The notes below the pieces were generated by a model. It saw only the letters and a program-made list of their open reading frames with translations, was not told the origin of the DNA and made no database searches. A program made the translations under genes and the position numbers. From assembly GCA_021837545.1 (NCBI GenBank), contig JAKBFR010000131.1:1-5973 (forward strand): a stretch of DNA of 5,973 bases, written 5' to 3'. Shown here one piece after another: positions 1 to 5,973 of this stretch (position 1 is its first letter; every line of letters begins with the position of its first letter). The stretch comes from Bacillota bacterium. GTDB lineage: Bacteria; Bacillota_A; Clostridia; Clostridiales; Clostridiaceae.

Positions 1-280
1 AGTGATTATAGTAGTGACTTATACCATGCTCTGCTAGTTTTTCTATGCACACCTCTTTTAATCCATATATTTCATCCCATGCAGGGTGGTGTGTCACCAT
101 CATATCAACTCCATGAATTCTTGCTTCCTCTATAGTTTCAAGAGTTAGGTTAACACAGTATCCTAATTTTTTAACTTTTTTATCTGCATGGTATGTAATT
201 CCAGATTCACTAGAATAGATTTCCTTACTTGTTACATTAAAAAGATCATTAATTCTTTCAACAATATGTGAAACATCCAT
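1..280 (-). CDS. NIF3/DUF34-family dinuclear-metal protein, N-terminal part (cut by left window edge)
   Basis: The reading frame is open from the ATG at 280 to the window edge, giving 93 residues, and continues outside. The start is supported by a strong ribosome binding site, GAGGAGGG, at 287-294, six bases from the ATG. The middle reads GVDMMVTHHPAWDEI (residues 57-71), with adjacent His64-His65 like the metal-binding HHP of NIF3 proteins. It is followed by LAEHGISHYYNH (82-93), which matches the family's 'gI-x-vY-x-x-H' segment, where the next His helps bind the metal pair. Known of the family: hexameric cytoplasmic proteins with two metal ions, often annotated as GTP cyclohydrolase 1 type 2 homologs, whose physiological reaction is poorly settled. 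The N-terminus is divergent: the usual WDNxGL motif near residue 30 is replaced by SSESGITYHAD. It is probably a host gene next to the prophage segment, though a cargo gene cannot be excluded. Confidence 0.8.
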   Translation of the reverse strand, partial: MDVSHIVERINDLFNVTSKEIYSSESGITYHADKKVKKLGYCVNLTLETIEEARIHGVDMMVTHHPAWDEIYGLKEVCIEKLAEHGISHYYNH

Positions 281-344
281 ATACTTCCCTCCTCAATTTC
301 ATCATGTTTTGCCTTTAATTCTCATTATTACCTTGGTTGTAATG

Positions 345-379
345 AATCTCTTTGTATTACATCATAATACAAAGAGATT
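345..379. repeat. Perfect 15-bp inverted repeat, possible terminator or operator
   Basis: AATCTCTTTGTATTA (345-359) and TAATACAAAGAGATT (365-379) are exact reverse complements separated by the 5-base loop CATCA. The stem lies about 100 bases downstream of the membrane-protein stop codon and 65 bases upstream of the NIF3 start. It could end the membrane-protein transcript, but neither strand has a run of T after the stem, so a classical rho-independent terminator is not well supported. A regulator-binding dyad in the NIF3 leader is the main alternative. Confidence 0.6.
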
Positions 380-477
380 GTGTGCTTACATTTTAATAAC
401 ATTTTGGAATCTTGAAAACTGGCATCTTCTATATGTGTAAGTTGCGTCCTATATGAAGATTGCGTCTTAAATCATTT

Positions 478-786
478 TTAAAGTCCAATTCCAAAGAGTG
501 GTACTAAACAACATGCCATAAAAATAATACTGATTAATGTTCCTATCTTATTTGTATATTTTCCAAATTCATTATGATTCATCTTCATAGGGTTTATCAC
601 ATCAATAAAAACAAAATACATACCTAATGCAATAAATCCAATAATAATACCAATAAGACCTTTTCTTAAAATCGTAAATATTGTGCTGAAATATGACCAA
701 ACTAAAAACCCGAAAAACATATACCTTATAATGAAGATTGCCCTATCAATCGTACGTACATTTTTTTGAATCTTTTCTTCAAACAC
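478..786 (-). CDS. Small three-helix membrane protein, unknown function
   Basis: This encodes 102 residues from a GTG start at 786. A good ribosome binding site (AAAGGAG, 795-801) sits eight bases upstream. An ATG overlapping the start (788-786) is in another frame and ends after 20 codons, so GTG is chosen. Three hydrophobic stretches are visible at about residues 16-40, 43-65 and 81-100. They are joined by a short basic turn (RK, 41-42) and a polar loop NPMKMNHNEFGKYTNK (65-80). The N-terminus is charged (EEKIQKNVRTIDR) and shows no cleavable signal peptide. The protein is therefore probably an integral inner-membrane protein. I do not recognise the family. It sits between the phage-type regulator and the NIF3 gene with untranslated space on both sides and has its own probable promoter, so it is likely transcribed alone. 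It could be a host gene or a prophage accessory gene. Confidence 0.7.
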   Translation of the reverse strand: MFEEKIQKNVRTIDRAIFIIRYMFFGFLVWSYFSTIFTILRKGLIGIIIGFIALGMYFVFIDVINPMKMNHNEFGKYTNKIGTLISIIFMACCLVPLFGIGL

Positions 787-877
787 ATTATCAACTCCTT
801 TCTATAAATTAATTCGCACTTTATTACAGTTGTGACAACGCTAAACACTGGTATTCACTAAATTTCATTCCGTGTAA

Positions 878-886
878 ATTATATCA
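878..886 (-). promoter_or_regulatory. Probable extended -10 promoter for the small membrane-protein gene
   Basis: On the minus strand the sequence reads TGATATAAT (886 down to 878), a perfect TATAAT preceded by TG one base upstream, which is the extended -10 form. No good TTGACA match lies 16-18 bases upstream, as is common for extended -10 promoters. Transcription would begin near 870, leaving a leader of about 85 bases before the GTG at 786. An 11-bp palindrome, GTTGTGACAAC (829-839), lies inside this leader, but its role is unknown. Confidence 0.5.
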
Positions 887-933
887 TAAATTTCAATTAT
901 AAGGAATAAGACTATCTTCTGCGGTACTGCAAT

Positions 934-959
934 ATTAATAAGCTTATGGCTTTATTAAT
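934..959 (-). terminator. Weak AT-rich stem-loop after the regulator gene
   Basis: On the minus strand, ATTAATAAAG pairs with CTTATTAAT across a 7-base loop with one bulged base. The stem begins 14 bases after the regulator stop codon at 973, the expected place for a terminator. The stem is almost all A/T and is followed by ATTGCAG with no T-run, so termination would be weak at best. Confidence 0.25.
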
Positions 960-972
960 TAAGAAAGACCAG

Positions 973-1452
973 CTACACTGCTACTCTTCCCATGTTATAC
1001 ATTTGAGTTACTTCATCTATACCTTTTCTTTTATACTTACTAATTGTATTCTCACTAATGTATAAATTTTTACTTATAACAAGCCATGCCATTTTATCTA
1101 TATATATATTCTTAATAACTTCCCTAATCTTAGGCTCCAGTCTAGCAATGCAGTAATCAAGTTTCCTAATCTCGTATTCGGAGGCTACTATCATTTTTCT
1201 TATTTCTTCTTTAGCTTCATTATTCATTCTTTTAGATACTTCACTGTATATCAGTGCTATTTTACAAGTTTTATCTGATGGAGTGCTACTTGATACTCTT
1301 TCATCATTGCCTGATGAAAAATTCATAGCATCTATAATCTCCTCTGGAACTAAATTCTCATAGGTTTCTAGCTCAAACTTTAGCTGCTCTATATCCTTTA
1401 AAATCTCATTATAGTTTCCAAATAAATATTCAACATATTCTTTAGTCTCCAC
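973..1452 (-). CDS. Phage-type sigma-like/RinA-like transcriptional regulator (helix-turn-helix)
   Basis: From the GTG at 1452 this encodes 159 residues. The first ~33 residues are charged and heptad-like (DIEQLKFELETYENL), suggesting a coiled coil. A linker, SSSTPSDKTCKIALIYSEV (about 54-72), resembles the 'sss-x-x-SDxTxxIAL' stretch common in small Clostridial phage regulators. A second charged helical stretch follows (79-105). The C-terminal part from about 105, LEPKIREVIKNIYIDKMAW...ISENTISKYKRKGIDEV, looks like a sigma-70 region 4-type helix-turn-helix, with the recognition helix around SENTISKYKRK. Known of the family: such proteins sit at the end of the early or replication region of Firmicute phages and activate late or packaging genes, as RinA and ArpU do. 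The role here is inferred from that similarity and from its place downstream of the replication genes. An alternative GTG start at 1473 lies upstream of the ribosome binding site and is disfavoured. No terminase follows, so its usual target is missing from this window. Confidence 0.7.
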   Translation of the reverse strand: METKEYVEYLFGNYNEILKDIEQLKFELETYENLVPEEIIDAMNFSSGNDERVSSSTPSDKTCKIALIYSEVSKRMNNEAKEEIRKMIVASEYEIRKLDYCIARLEPKIREVIKNIYIDKMAWLVISKNLYISENTISKYKRKGIDEVTQMYNMGRVAV

Positions 1453-1460
1453 TTTTTCAT

Positions 1461-1470
1461 CCCTCTCCTT
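1461..1470 (-). promoter_or_regulatory. Ribosome binding site that decides the regulator start
   Basis: The minus strand reads AAGGAGAGGG here. It lies inside the longest possible frame (GTG at 1473), whose own upstream sequence, AAAGAATTCTAA, is a poor binding site. The next in-frame start, the GTG at 1452-1450, lies eight bases downstream, a sensible spacing, so the shorter protein is preferred. An out-of-frame ATG at 1460-1458 stops after 18 codons. Confidence 0.55.
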
Positions 1471-1620
1471 CACTTAGAATTCTTTGCTATATTTTATAAA
1501 ATACTAAACTTTCTTAACCTTCCTTACTTTAAATTTTGCTCTCCAAGTCCCCCTGATTTGCAGTGCAGCTCTAGTAGCGTATCCTTCGTATCCATAAATG
1601 CCCTTTTTCCTTACGCGGGG

Positions 1621-1676
1621 GTATATATGCGTTATATACATACAGGTATATTTATATTTCTCTATTTTATATACCT
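1621..1676. repeat. Two adjacent AT-rich dyads inside the gene-free gap
   Basis: GTATATA (1621-1627) and TATATAC (1633-1639) form a perfect 7-bp inverted repeat around TGCGT. AGGTATAT (1644-1651) and ATATACCT (1669-1676) form a perfect 8-bp inverted repeat around a 17-base spacer. This is the most AT-rich part of the array and separates the leftmost GGATAC pair from the rest. It could be a DNA-unwinding segment or simply AT-rich background. Confidence 0.35.
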
Positions 1677-1737
1677 CAATAGGAAAATACGGATACATTG
1701 GATACAATACAGCTAAAGCCTTACTGCTACTGAATTT

Positions 1738-1787
1738 AGCCCGTATCCTTAACCGTATCCATAACACTTTTTTATGGATACAGGGCT
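1738..1787. repeat. Nested, competing stem-loops built from GGATAC units
   Basis: GTATCCATAA (1755-1764) and TTATGGATAC (1772-1781) are exact reverse complements with a 7-base loop. A second, wider pairing is possible between AGCCCGTATCC (1738-1748) and GGATACAGGGCT (1776-1787), with a single bulged base. Both use the GGATAC copy at 1776, so the two stems are mutually exclusive, an arrangement seen in switching leaders and at structured origins. There is no T-run, so a terminator is not favoured. Confidence 0.5.
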
Positions 1788-1913
1788 ACACTAAGTTTTA
1801 TAAATTTAAGAATTATAGAAAAAACTATTTTTATAAATACTATGGATACGTATCTATAAAGGTCATTAAGGATACACAGGATACAGTAATTTTGCTATAA
1901 GGATACATCAATT

Positions 1914-4361
1914 TCATGAAGAACCCACTCTTACAAAGGCTCTTTGAAGTCCATAATTTTTCCCAAACCTAAGCTTTCCTGTTCCCTTAGAATAAGGTTC
2001 CCACCCTTCCATTTTGCGAAGGATATCGTTTATCTCTCTTGCCTGCATAGGTGTCATTTGCTTAATGTCTCCTTTAAAAAACTCCACCCAGATTTCCATA
2101 GCACAAACTTTATCTCTTTTAATTGTACCTTCCTCACCACTTTCAAGCCCACCACCATGAAGAAATATCTGTCTAGCTACCACATCAAGCTCCCCCCAGT
2201 TTTCAGGTAATAATGTGTCAAGGTGCTGGCGAATCATGCCATCCTTGGCACTTTCCTCAGTATGTTGTTCTTGCCTTTTAATAGCTTCTTTTTCAATATC
2301 CGCTTCAAGGCATAATTTCTCCCCACCGTTCCAAAGCTCCACAGCCTCAGCCCATATTTGATCTATCTCAGCTTGCACCATATCCACCCAAAGATTCTTT
2401 TTTCTTTTACTTTTACCTACTACTACAGGCCAAAACCTTCTATTTCCTGTTTTATCACGAAGAAACTCACTATCATTAGTAGTTCCAAAAAACACGCACT
2501 GCCTGGGGAATTTAGTAACTCTCTTACCATAGGCTACTCTATAAATATCCTCTCTTTTAGATATAAAGTGTTTTACTGCCTCCGCTTCAGCTTTCCTTGT
2601 AGCTGAAAGCTCTGCCATTTCTATGAGCCAGGCATCTTGAAGTTGCTCATAGGCCTCCTTACCTTGCACTGTGTTTAAAGAATCTGAATACCAAGATTGT
2701 CCAAGTAAACTTACAATATGACTCTTACCAATACCCTGATTTCCAACTAAAACCAGCATATTATCAAATTTTATACCTGGCACAAATACCCGAGCCACCG
2801 CTGCCACCATAGCTTTTCTTGTAACTGCTCTATTATATGGACTATCCTCAGTTCCAAGGTAATCAATAAGCAAGGAATCTACTCTGGGTGCTTCATCCCA
2901 AACCAAAGCATTTAGGTACTCCCGTATAGGATGATATTTATTTTTCTCCTCAACAATTAATACCCCATCAATAATTTTATTTGGAGCAGTTATGCCATAG
3001 GCCTTTTCAAAATAATGCCGAAGTGCCGCATCATCACTGTCCTTCCAGCCATCCCCTTCAACCTTACTTAACAGCTTATGCCAAGGCAAATCTCCTCTTA
3101 TCATAGTTCTATGTGAAAACTCATTAAGAGCTATTTTTCCTTTTAAGCTAGGGTCATTTGTAAGTATTAAAATTATATTTTCTGTAGAGGACTTGTAATA
3201 GCCTTTATTATTAACCTCTAAAAGCTTTAACCACTCTGTATCTATTTCTTCTACATCCTCTATGACATTAAACTCCTCCTTTGCACTGTTTAGCCGCTCC
3301 ACTCCTAGGGTTAATTTTACTGCCTCATCCTCACGACTAAAGTCCATCATTGCAGCATAGGATGGTAATTTCACTGCTGCAATACTGGAATCTATAGCTT
3401 CATCAAGGTGTCCAAATTTATGAATTCTAACTAAGTCAAAGGCATTACAAAGCTTTCCAGAGGAGGGGTCTGTACCATGATGTGAGAAAGCAAAATCACC
3501 CTTTTCATAAATAATGAGTCCTCCAGAGCTAGATCCCTTTATATAGGTGTATCTGTTTTCTTCAGCAGTTTTAACATATACCTCACTTAAAAACTTCTCT
3601 AAAGCTTCATGGATGGAATAACTACGGCAAAAGGCACCTACTATCCCCTTCTTTTCTCTTGGATTACCTTGCTTATCCGCAAGTTTTTCTCTTTGGATTT
3701 TAGCTCTTGAGGATACAGGCCAAGATTTTGTATCTTTCCAATCCTCATATCTATTTAGAAGCTCCTCTGGATTTAACCAAACTGTATCTAGGTAATTAAA
3801 TTCAAAGATACCATCATGACTGGTAGAGGGCCAATACATTAATCTTGATGGCTCATAGGTGGTATCATCAAAATTATCCATGCCTATATCCTCAGCTACT
3901 TTTCTAGCTATAGCCTGATATTCTTCTGGACCTACTGGTGTACTTAGTGGAATTACAAGCCTAAGTCTTGATTTTTCTTTGCTATGCTTATGAGTAGTAT
4001 ACATACAACAAGCAAAATCGAAGAGCATTTCTATAGTCTCCCATAAGCCTTCTCGCCCATAGTCAGCATCCAAAGTAAGTACTGTTCTTTTAAGCACGGT
4101 GTCACTTTTTCTTTTTCCATCTTTTAAGGAGCCCCCTACAAAACCACCTACATCTTTAATATTATCTTGCTCATTTTTAGGAAGCGCTTTATATTCTTCA
4201 ACAGTTTCTGAGGTGTAAGTGGTCCTGCTAAGTCTCTCTAATAACTGTGACCATTTAACCTCCTCATTCTTCCACTTTGTTTCCTTGCGGTTTCTTCCTG
4301 TAGCGATAGTAATCCTTCCGTCCTGCTTTAGTTTAAACTCTGTTTTAGCCTCAGTACTCAT
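1914..4361 (-). CDS. Phage primase-helicase: PrimPol-like N-terminus fused to VapE/SF3-like P-loop domain
   Basis: This encodes 815 residues from the ATG at 4361, with GGTGAT (4367-4372) five bases upstream as ribosome binding site. The N-terminal part resembles an archaeo-eukaryotic primase: LTLDAD (95-100) supplies the paired acidic residues, and YTTHKHSKEKSRLRLVIPLS (121-140) and EPSRLMYWPS (170-179) follow as in related phage primases. A middle block, GAFCRSY...RYTYIKG...FSHHGTDP...NAFDLVRIHKFGH (242-318), is typical of these fusions. The C-terminal half is the VapE domain. Walker A is GNQGIGKSH (540-548), the probable Walker B acids are in LIEMAEL (579-585), and the downstream motif FFGTTNDSEFLRDKTGNRRFWP (624-645) completes the ATPase. 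Known of the family: it primes and unwinds phage or satellite DNA in the cytoplasm. The 70-base gap to the upstream polymerase gene suggests cotranscription. No frameshift or missing key motif is seen, so it appears intact. The old name 'virulence-associated protein E' does not imply virulence. Confidence 0.9.
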   Translation of the reverse strand: MSTEAKTEFKLKQDGRITIATGRNRKETKWKNEEVKWSQLLERLSRTTYTSETVEEYKALPKNEQDNIKDVGGFVGGSLKDGKRKSDTVLKRTVLTLDADYGREGLWETIEMLFDFACCMYTTHKHSKEKSRLRLVIPLSTPVGPEEYQAIARKVAEDIGMDNFDDTTYEPSRLMYWPSTSHDGIFEFNYLDTVWLNPEELLNRYEDWKDTKSWPVSSRAKIQREKLADKQGNPREKKGIVGAFCRSYSIHEALEKFLSEVYVKTAEENRYTYIKGSSSGGLIIYEKGDFAFSHHGTDPSSGKLCNAFDLVRIHKFGHLDEAIDSSIAAVKLPSYAAMMDFSREDEAVKLTLGVERLNSAKEEFNVIEDVEEIDTEWLKLLEVNNKGYYKSSTENIILILTNDPSLKGKIALNEFSHRTMIRGDLPWHKLLSKVEGDGWKDSDDAALRHYFEKAYGITAPNKIIDGVLIVEEKNKYHPIREYLNALVWDEAPRVDSLLIDYLGTEDSPYNRAVTRKAMVAAVARVFVPGIKFDNMLVLVGNQGIGKSHIVSLLGQSWYSDSLNTVQGKEAYEQLQDAWLIEMAELSATRKAEAEAVKHFISKREDIYRVAYGKRVTKFPRQCVFFGTTNDSEFLRDKTGNRRFWPVVVGKSKRKKNLWVDMVQAEIDQIWAEAVELWNGGEKLCLEADIEKEAIKRQEQHTEESAKDGMIRQHLDTLLPENWGELDVVARQIFLHGGGLESGEEGTIKRDKVCAMEIWVEFFKGDIKQMTPMQAREINDILRKMEGWEPYSKGTGKLRFGKNYGLQRAFVRVGSS

Positions 4362-4431
4362 GTTTTATCACCCGTTCCCCATTATTTTCCTTTAAGACCT
4401 TGCTTTATTTCTATACCAAAATTCCCTTATA

Positions 4432-5973
4432 CTAATCCTTCTTATAGTAGTCAGTTTCAAAAGCCTCTGCTCTTAGTGGCAAGCCTTTCGCCCAAGCTAT
4501 AGAGGTTCCCATTATGTCTTGAACCTGCTCTAAGGAACCAAAGTCATAAGGTACATCTAGCACTACCTCATCATGAATGTGCATTATAATCTTATAGCCT
4601 GCCTCATGTAGTCTAAGCATATTAACGCCTAAACAATCTCTAGCTATAGCTTGTACTATATTTTCTGTAAGCTTCCCACCATAAGTACTTAATCTTCCCC
4701 ACTGCTTGGTTCCTTGTACTATCCCCTCATAAGTTATCATAGCCTTATCAAATCTTTTATCCCTTTCAAGCCTAGGTCTAACATAAGAAAGCTTTCTTCC
4801 TGAGGGTAGTTTTATAAAAAGTATTCCTTTCTCAAAAGAAAATACTATACCCTTTTGTAACTTTACAATGGTTTCATCTCTTACAGTAATAATTGCAGCT
4901 CGCTCTACCTCATTCCAAAGCCTTACAATGTTTGAATTAGAAGCTCTCCATGCTCTTATAAGCTTTGGAAGTTCTTCTTCCTTTAATCCCATTTTCAAAG
5001 CACCCATAGCAAGAAGTGCTCCTGTGCCTCCTTGATAACCAAGGGCTAATTCTGCCACCTTGCCCTTTTGCCTAAGAGAGCTACCTTTAGTTACAGCTCC
5101 TAAAGGTACTCCAAACATTTGTGCTGCAGAGGCTTCATAGATCTTTCCATGAGAATTAAATACATCCATCCTCCACTTCTCACCTGCAAGCCAAGCAATA
5201 ACTCTAGCTTCAATGGCACTAAAATCTGCTACTATAAACCGGCTATTCTCTGAGGGAATAAAAGCAGTTCTTATAAGCTGTGATAAAACCTCTGAAACAC
5301 TAGTAAAGAGCATTTCTAAAAGTTCATAGTCTCCTTCTCTTAATAAACTTCTTGCAAGGTCTAAGTATTCTAATTTATTTTGTGGAAGATTTTGTACCTG
5401 CACTAACCTTCCTGCCCATCTCCCTGTTCTATTTGCACCATAAAATTTAAGAAGTCCTCTTATGCGATTATCCTTGCATAAGGCTCTATTCATTGCCTCA
5501 TATTTTTTAATTGAAGTTTTTGAAAGCTCCACTCTTAGCTGCAAAACTCTCTTTACCTTTTCATTACTTACCACCTTTAATAGATTTTCTACGCTTTCTT
5601 TAGATAATGTTTCTATTTCCACGCCCTCTGTTTCAAGTAACCATTTCTTCATTTGAGCAGTGCTTTTAGGATTTTTAATTCCTGTTAGAGTAATAGCTTC
5701 ATTTTTTAATTCTTCTTGGTATTTAAAGTCACAAGCTAAGGCATGGTTTATAAGTTCCCTATCAACTTTGACTCCCGTATCATTAATTCTTTGATCTAAG
5801 CACCAGAGCTTCTGCTCACTTTCCGTGATTTCGTACTTTCCAAGGAGTTTTCTTATATTCCGCTCTACCTCAACATCTTGTTTGCAATAGCTTTTAAAAA
5901 GCTCCCATTTATCACTATCCTGCTGTGGTAAGTTTCTATTTCTAAAGCCACTTCCCTTTGTAGCACTACACGG
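4432..5973 (-). CDS. Phage-type family A DNA polymerase, C-terminal 513 residues (cut by right window edge)
   Basis: The frame is open from the right edge to a TAG at 4432 with no internal stop, so the start lies outside; the Met at 5652 is internal. Residues are counted from the edge. SYCKQDV (28-34) fits the exonuclease III motif, Tyr-x3-Asp (Tyr29, Asp33), so the tail of a 3'-5' proofreading domain is present. NRTGRWAGRLVQVQNLP (181-197) is the conserved template-contact segment. Motif A is VADFSAIEAR (248-257, catalytic Asp250). Motif B is RQKGKVAELALGYQG (301-315, Lys305, Tyr313). Motif C is HIHDEVVLDV (466-475, with His467-Asp468-Glu469). All polymerase residues expected of an active enzyme are visible. 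Known of the family: it replicates phage DNA and is the usual upstream neighbour of VapE-type primase-helicases in Firmicute prophages. It acts with the next gene, 70 bases downstream. It is more phage-like than host PolA, given the short linker between the exonuclease and polymerase parts and the GYQGG form of motif B. Confidence 0.93.
   Translation of the reverse strand, partial: PCSATKGSGFRNRNLPQQDSDKWELFKSYCKQDVEVERNIRKLLGKYEITESEQKLWCLDQRINDTGVKVDRELINHALACDFKYQEELKNEAITLTGIKNPKSTAQMKKWLLETEGVEIETLSKESVENLLKVVSNEKVKRVLQLRVELSKTSIKKYEAMNRALCKDNRIRGLLKFYGANRTGRWAGRLVQVQNLPQNKLEYLDLARSLLREGDYELLEMLFTSVSEVLSQLIRTAFIPSENSRFIVADFSAIEARVIAWLAGEKWRMDVFNSHGKIYEASAAQMFGVPLGAVTKGSSLRQKGKVAELALGYQGGTGALLAMGALKMGLKEEELPKLIRAWRASNSNIVRLWNEVERAAIITVRDETIVKLQKGIVFSFEKGILFIKLPSGRKLSYVRPRLERDKRFDKAMITYEGIVQGTKQWGRLSTYGGKLTENIVQAIARDCLGVNMLRLHEAGYKIIMHIHDEVVLDVPYDFGSLEQVQDIMGTSIAWAKGLPLRAEAFETDYYKKD

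Larger units (their letters stand above)
1579..1906. repeat. GGATAC repeat array (iteron-like), candidate replication origin or regulatory region
   Basis: Eleven exact copies of GGATAC or its complement GTATCC start at 1579, 1588, 1691, 1700, 1743, 1755, 1776, 1844, 1870, 1879 and 1901. Near-matches occur at 1784 (GGCTAC) and 1850 (GTATCT). Three pairs have a 9-bp period (1579/1588, 1691/1700, 1870/1879), one has 12 (1743/1755), and one is head to head (1844/1850). I noticed only one other copy in the window, at 3711. The block fills most of the 461-base gene-free gap between the primase-helicase stop and the regulator. The repeats fall in different frames and on both strands, so DNA- or RNA-level function is more likely than a repeated peptide. 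An origin bound by the neighbouring replication protein, binding sites for the regulator, or a structured leader are all possible. This is inference. Confidence 0.6.

Noticed and set aside
721..788. ATG at 788 as start of the membrane protein or of a leader peptide
   Set aside because: It is in a different frame from the membrane protein and reaches a stop after 20 codons; the GTG at 786 has the better ribosome-binding-site spacing for the long frame.
829..839. 11-bp palindrome GTTGTGACAAC as an operator
   Set aside because: It is too short and occurs only once, so no regulatory claim is supported beyond its position in the leader.
1524..1595. 23-codon minus-strand mini-frame beginning MDTKDTLLEL
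   Set aside because: AAGGA lies 12 bases upstream of its ATG, a poor spacing, and the peptide is too short to support without expression or conservation data.
1504..1767. 87-codon minus-strand open frame
   Set aside because: It begins with a GTG that has no ribosome binding site, lies within the repeat array, has an unusual composition rich in Tyr, Arg and Lys, and resembles no family I recognise. It is kept as a finding, not a gene.
1598..1900. 100-codon plus-strand open frame
   Set aside because: It has no ribosome binding site, is antisense to all neighbours, and consists of AT-rich low-complexity Tyr/Ile/Lys sequence over the repeat array.
1579..1906. CRISPR array
   Set aside because: The repeated unit is only 6-7 bp, spacing is irregular and orientation is mixed; there are no spacer-sized intervals of constant length and no cas genes.
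1944..2606. Two plus-strand frames (1944-2210 and 2358-2606)
   Set aside because: Both are antisense shadows of the well-supported primase-helicase gene and have no family resemblance.
4432..5652. Separate 406-residue polymerase starting at the Met at 5652
   Set aside because: The same frame continues open to the window edge and encodes the exonuclease III motif and linker, so this Met is internal.
5462..5656. 64-codon plus-strand frame
   Set aside because: It is an antisense shadow of the polymerase gene.

Overview
The window looks like a chromosomal segment of a low-GC Firmicute, most probably a Clostridium-type organism, holding part of a prophage or prophage remnant. This rests on the AT-rich sequence (one sampled 60-base line in the flank, 301-360, has 17 G/C, and one inside the large primase gene, 2041-2100, has 24), strong AGGAGG-type ribosome binding sites, and the protein types. 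All five supported genes lie on the minus strand, so transcription runs from the right edge to the left edge.

Right to left: (i) 5973-4432 is the C-terminal 513 residues of a phage-type family A DNA polymerase, cut by the right edge. (ii) 4361-1914 is an 815-residue fusion of an archaeo-eukaryotic-type primase and a VapE/superfamily 3-like P-loop helicase. Together with the polymerase it forms a phage replication module. (iii) 1913-1453 has no gene I can support. It is dense in dyad symmetry and holds 11 exact copies of the hexamer GGATAC (both orientations), several as 9-bp tandem pairs. It is the best candidate for an undescribed element, possibly a replication origin or a regulator-binding region. 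(iv) 1452-973 is a small coiled-coil plus helix-turn-helix protein resembling the sigma-like/RinA-type late regulators of Firmicute phages. (v) 786-478 is a 102-residue three-helix membrane protein of unknown role, with a likely extended -10 promoter of its own. (vi) 477-281 is intergenic with a perfect 15-bp stem. (vii) 280-1 is the N-terminal part of a divergent NIF3/DUF34 protein, probably a host gene.

In related Firmicute prophages the polymerase and VapE genes are usually followed by a VRR-NUC nuclease, an SNF2-type helicase and then a regulator and the terminase. Here the nuclease and helicase are absent. The regulator is followed only by a small membrane protein and what looks like host DNA, so no packaging or structural genes follow on this side. 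That fits a decayed or minimal element near its boundary. No tRNA, rRNA, CRISPR array, transposase, integrase or recognisable att site was seen.
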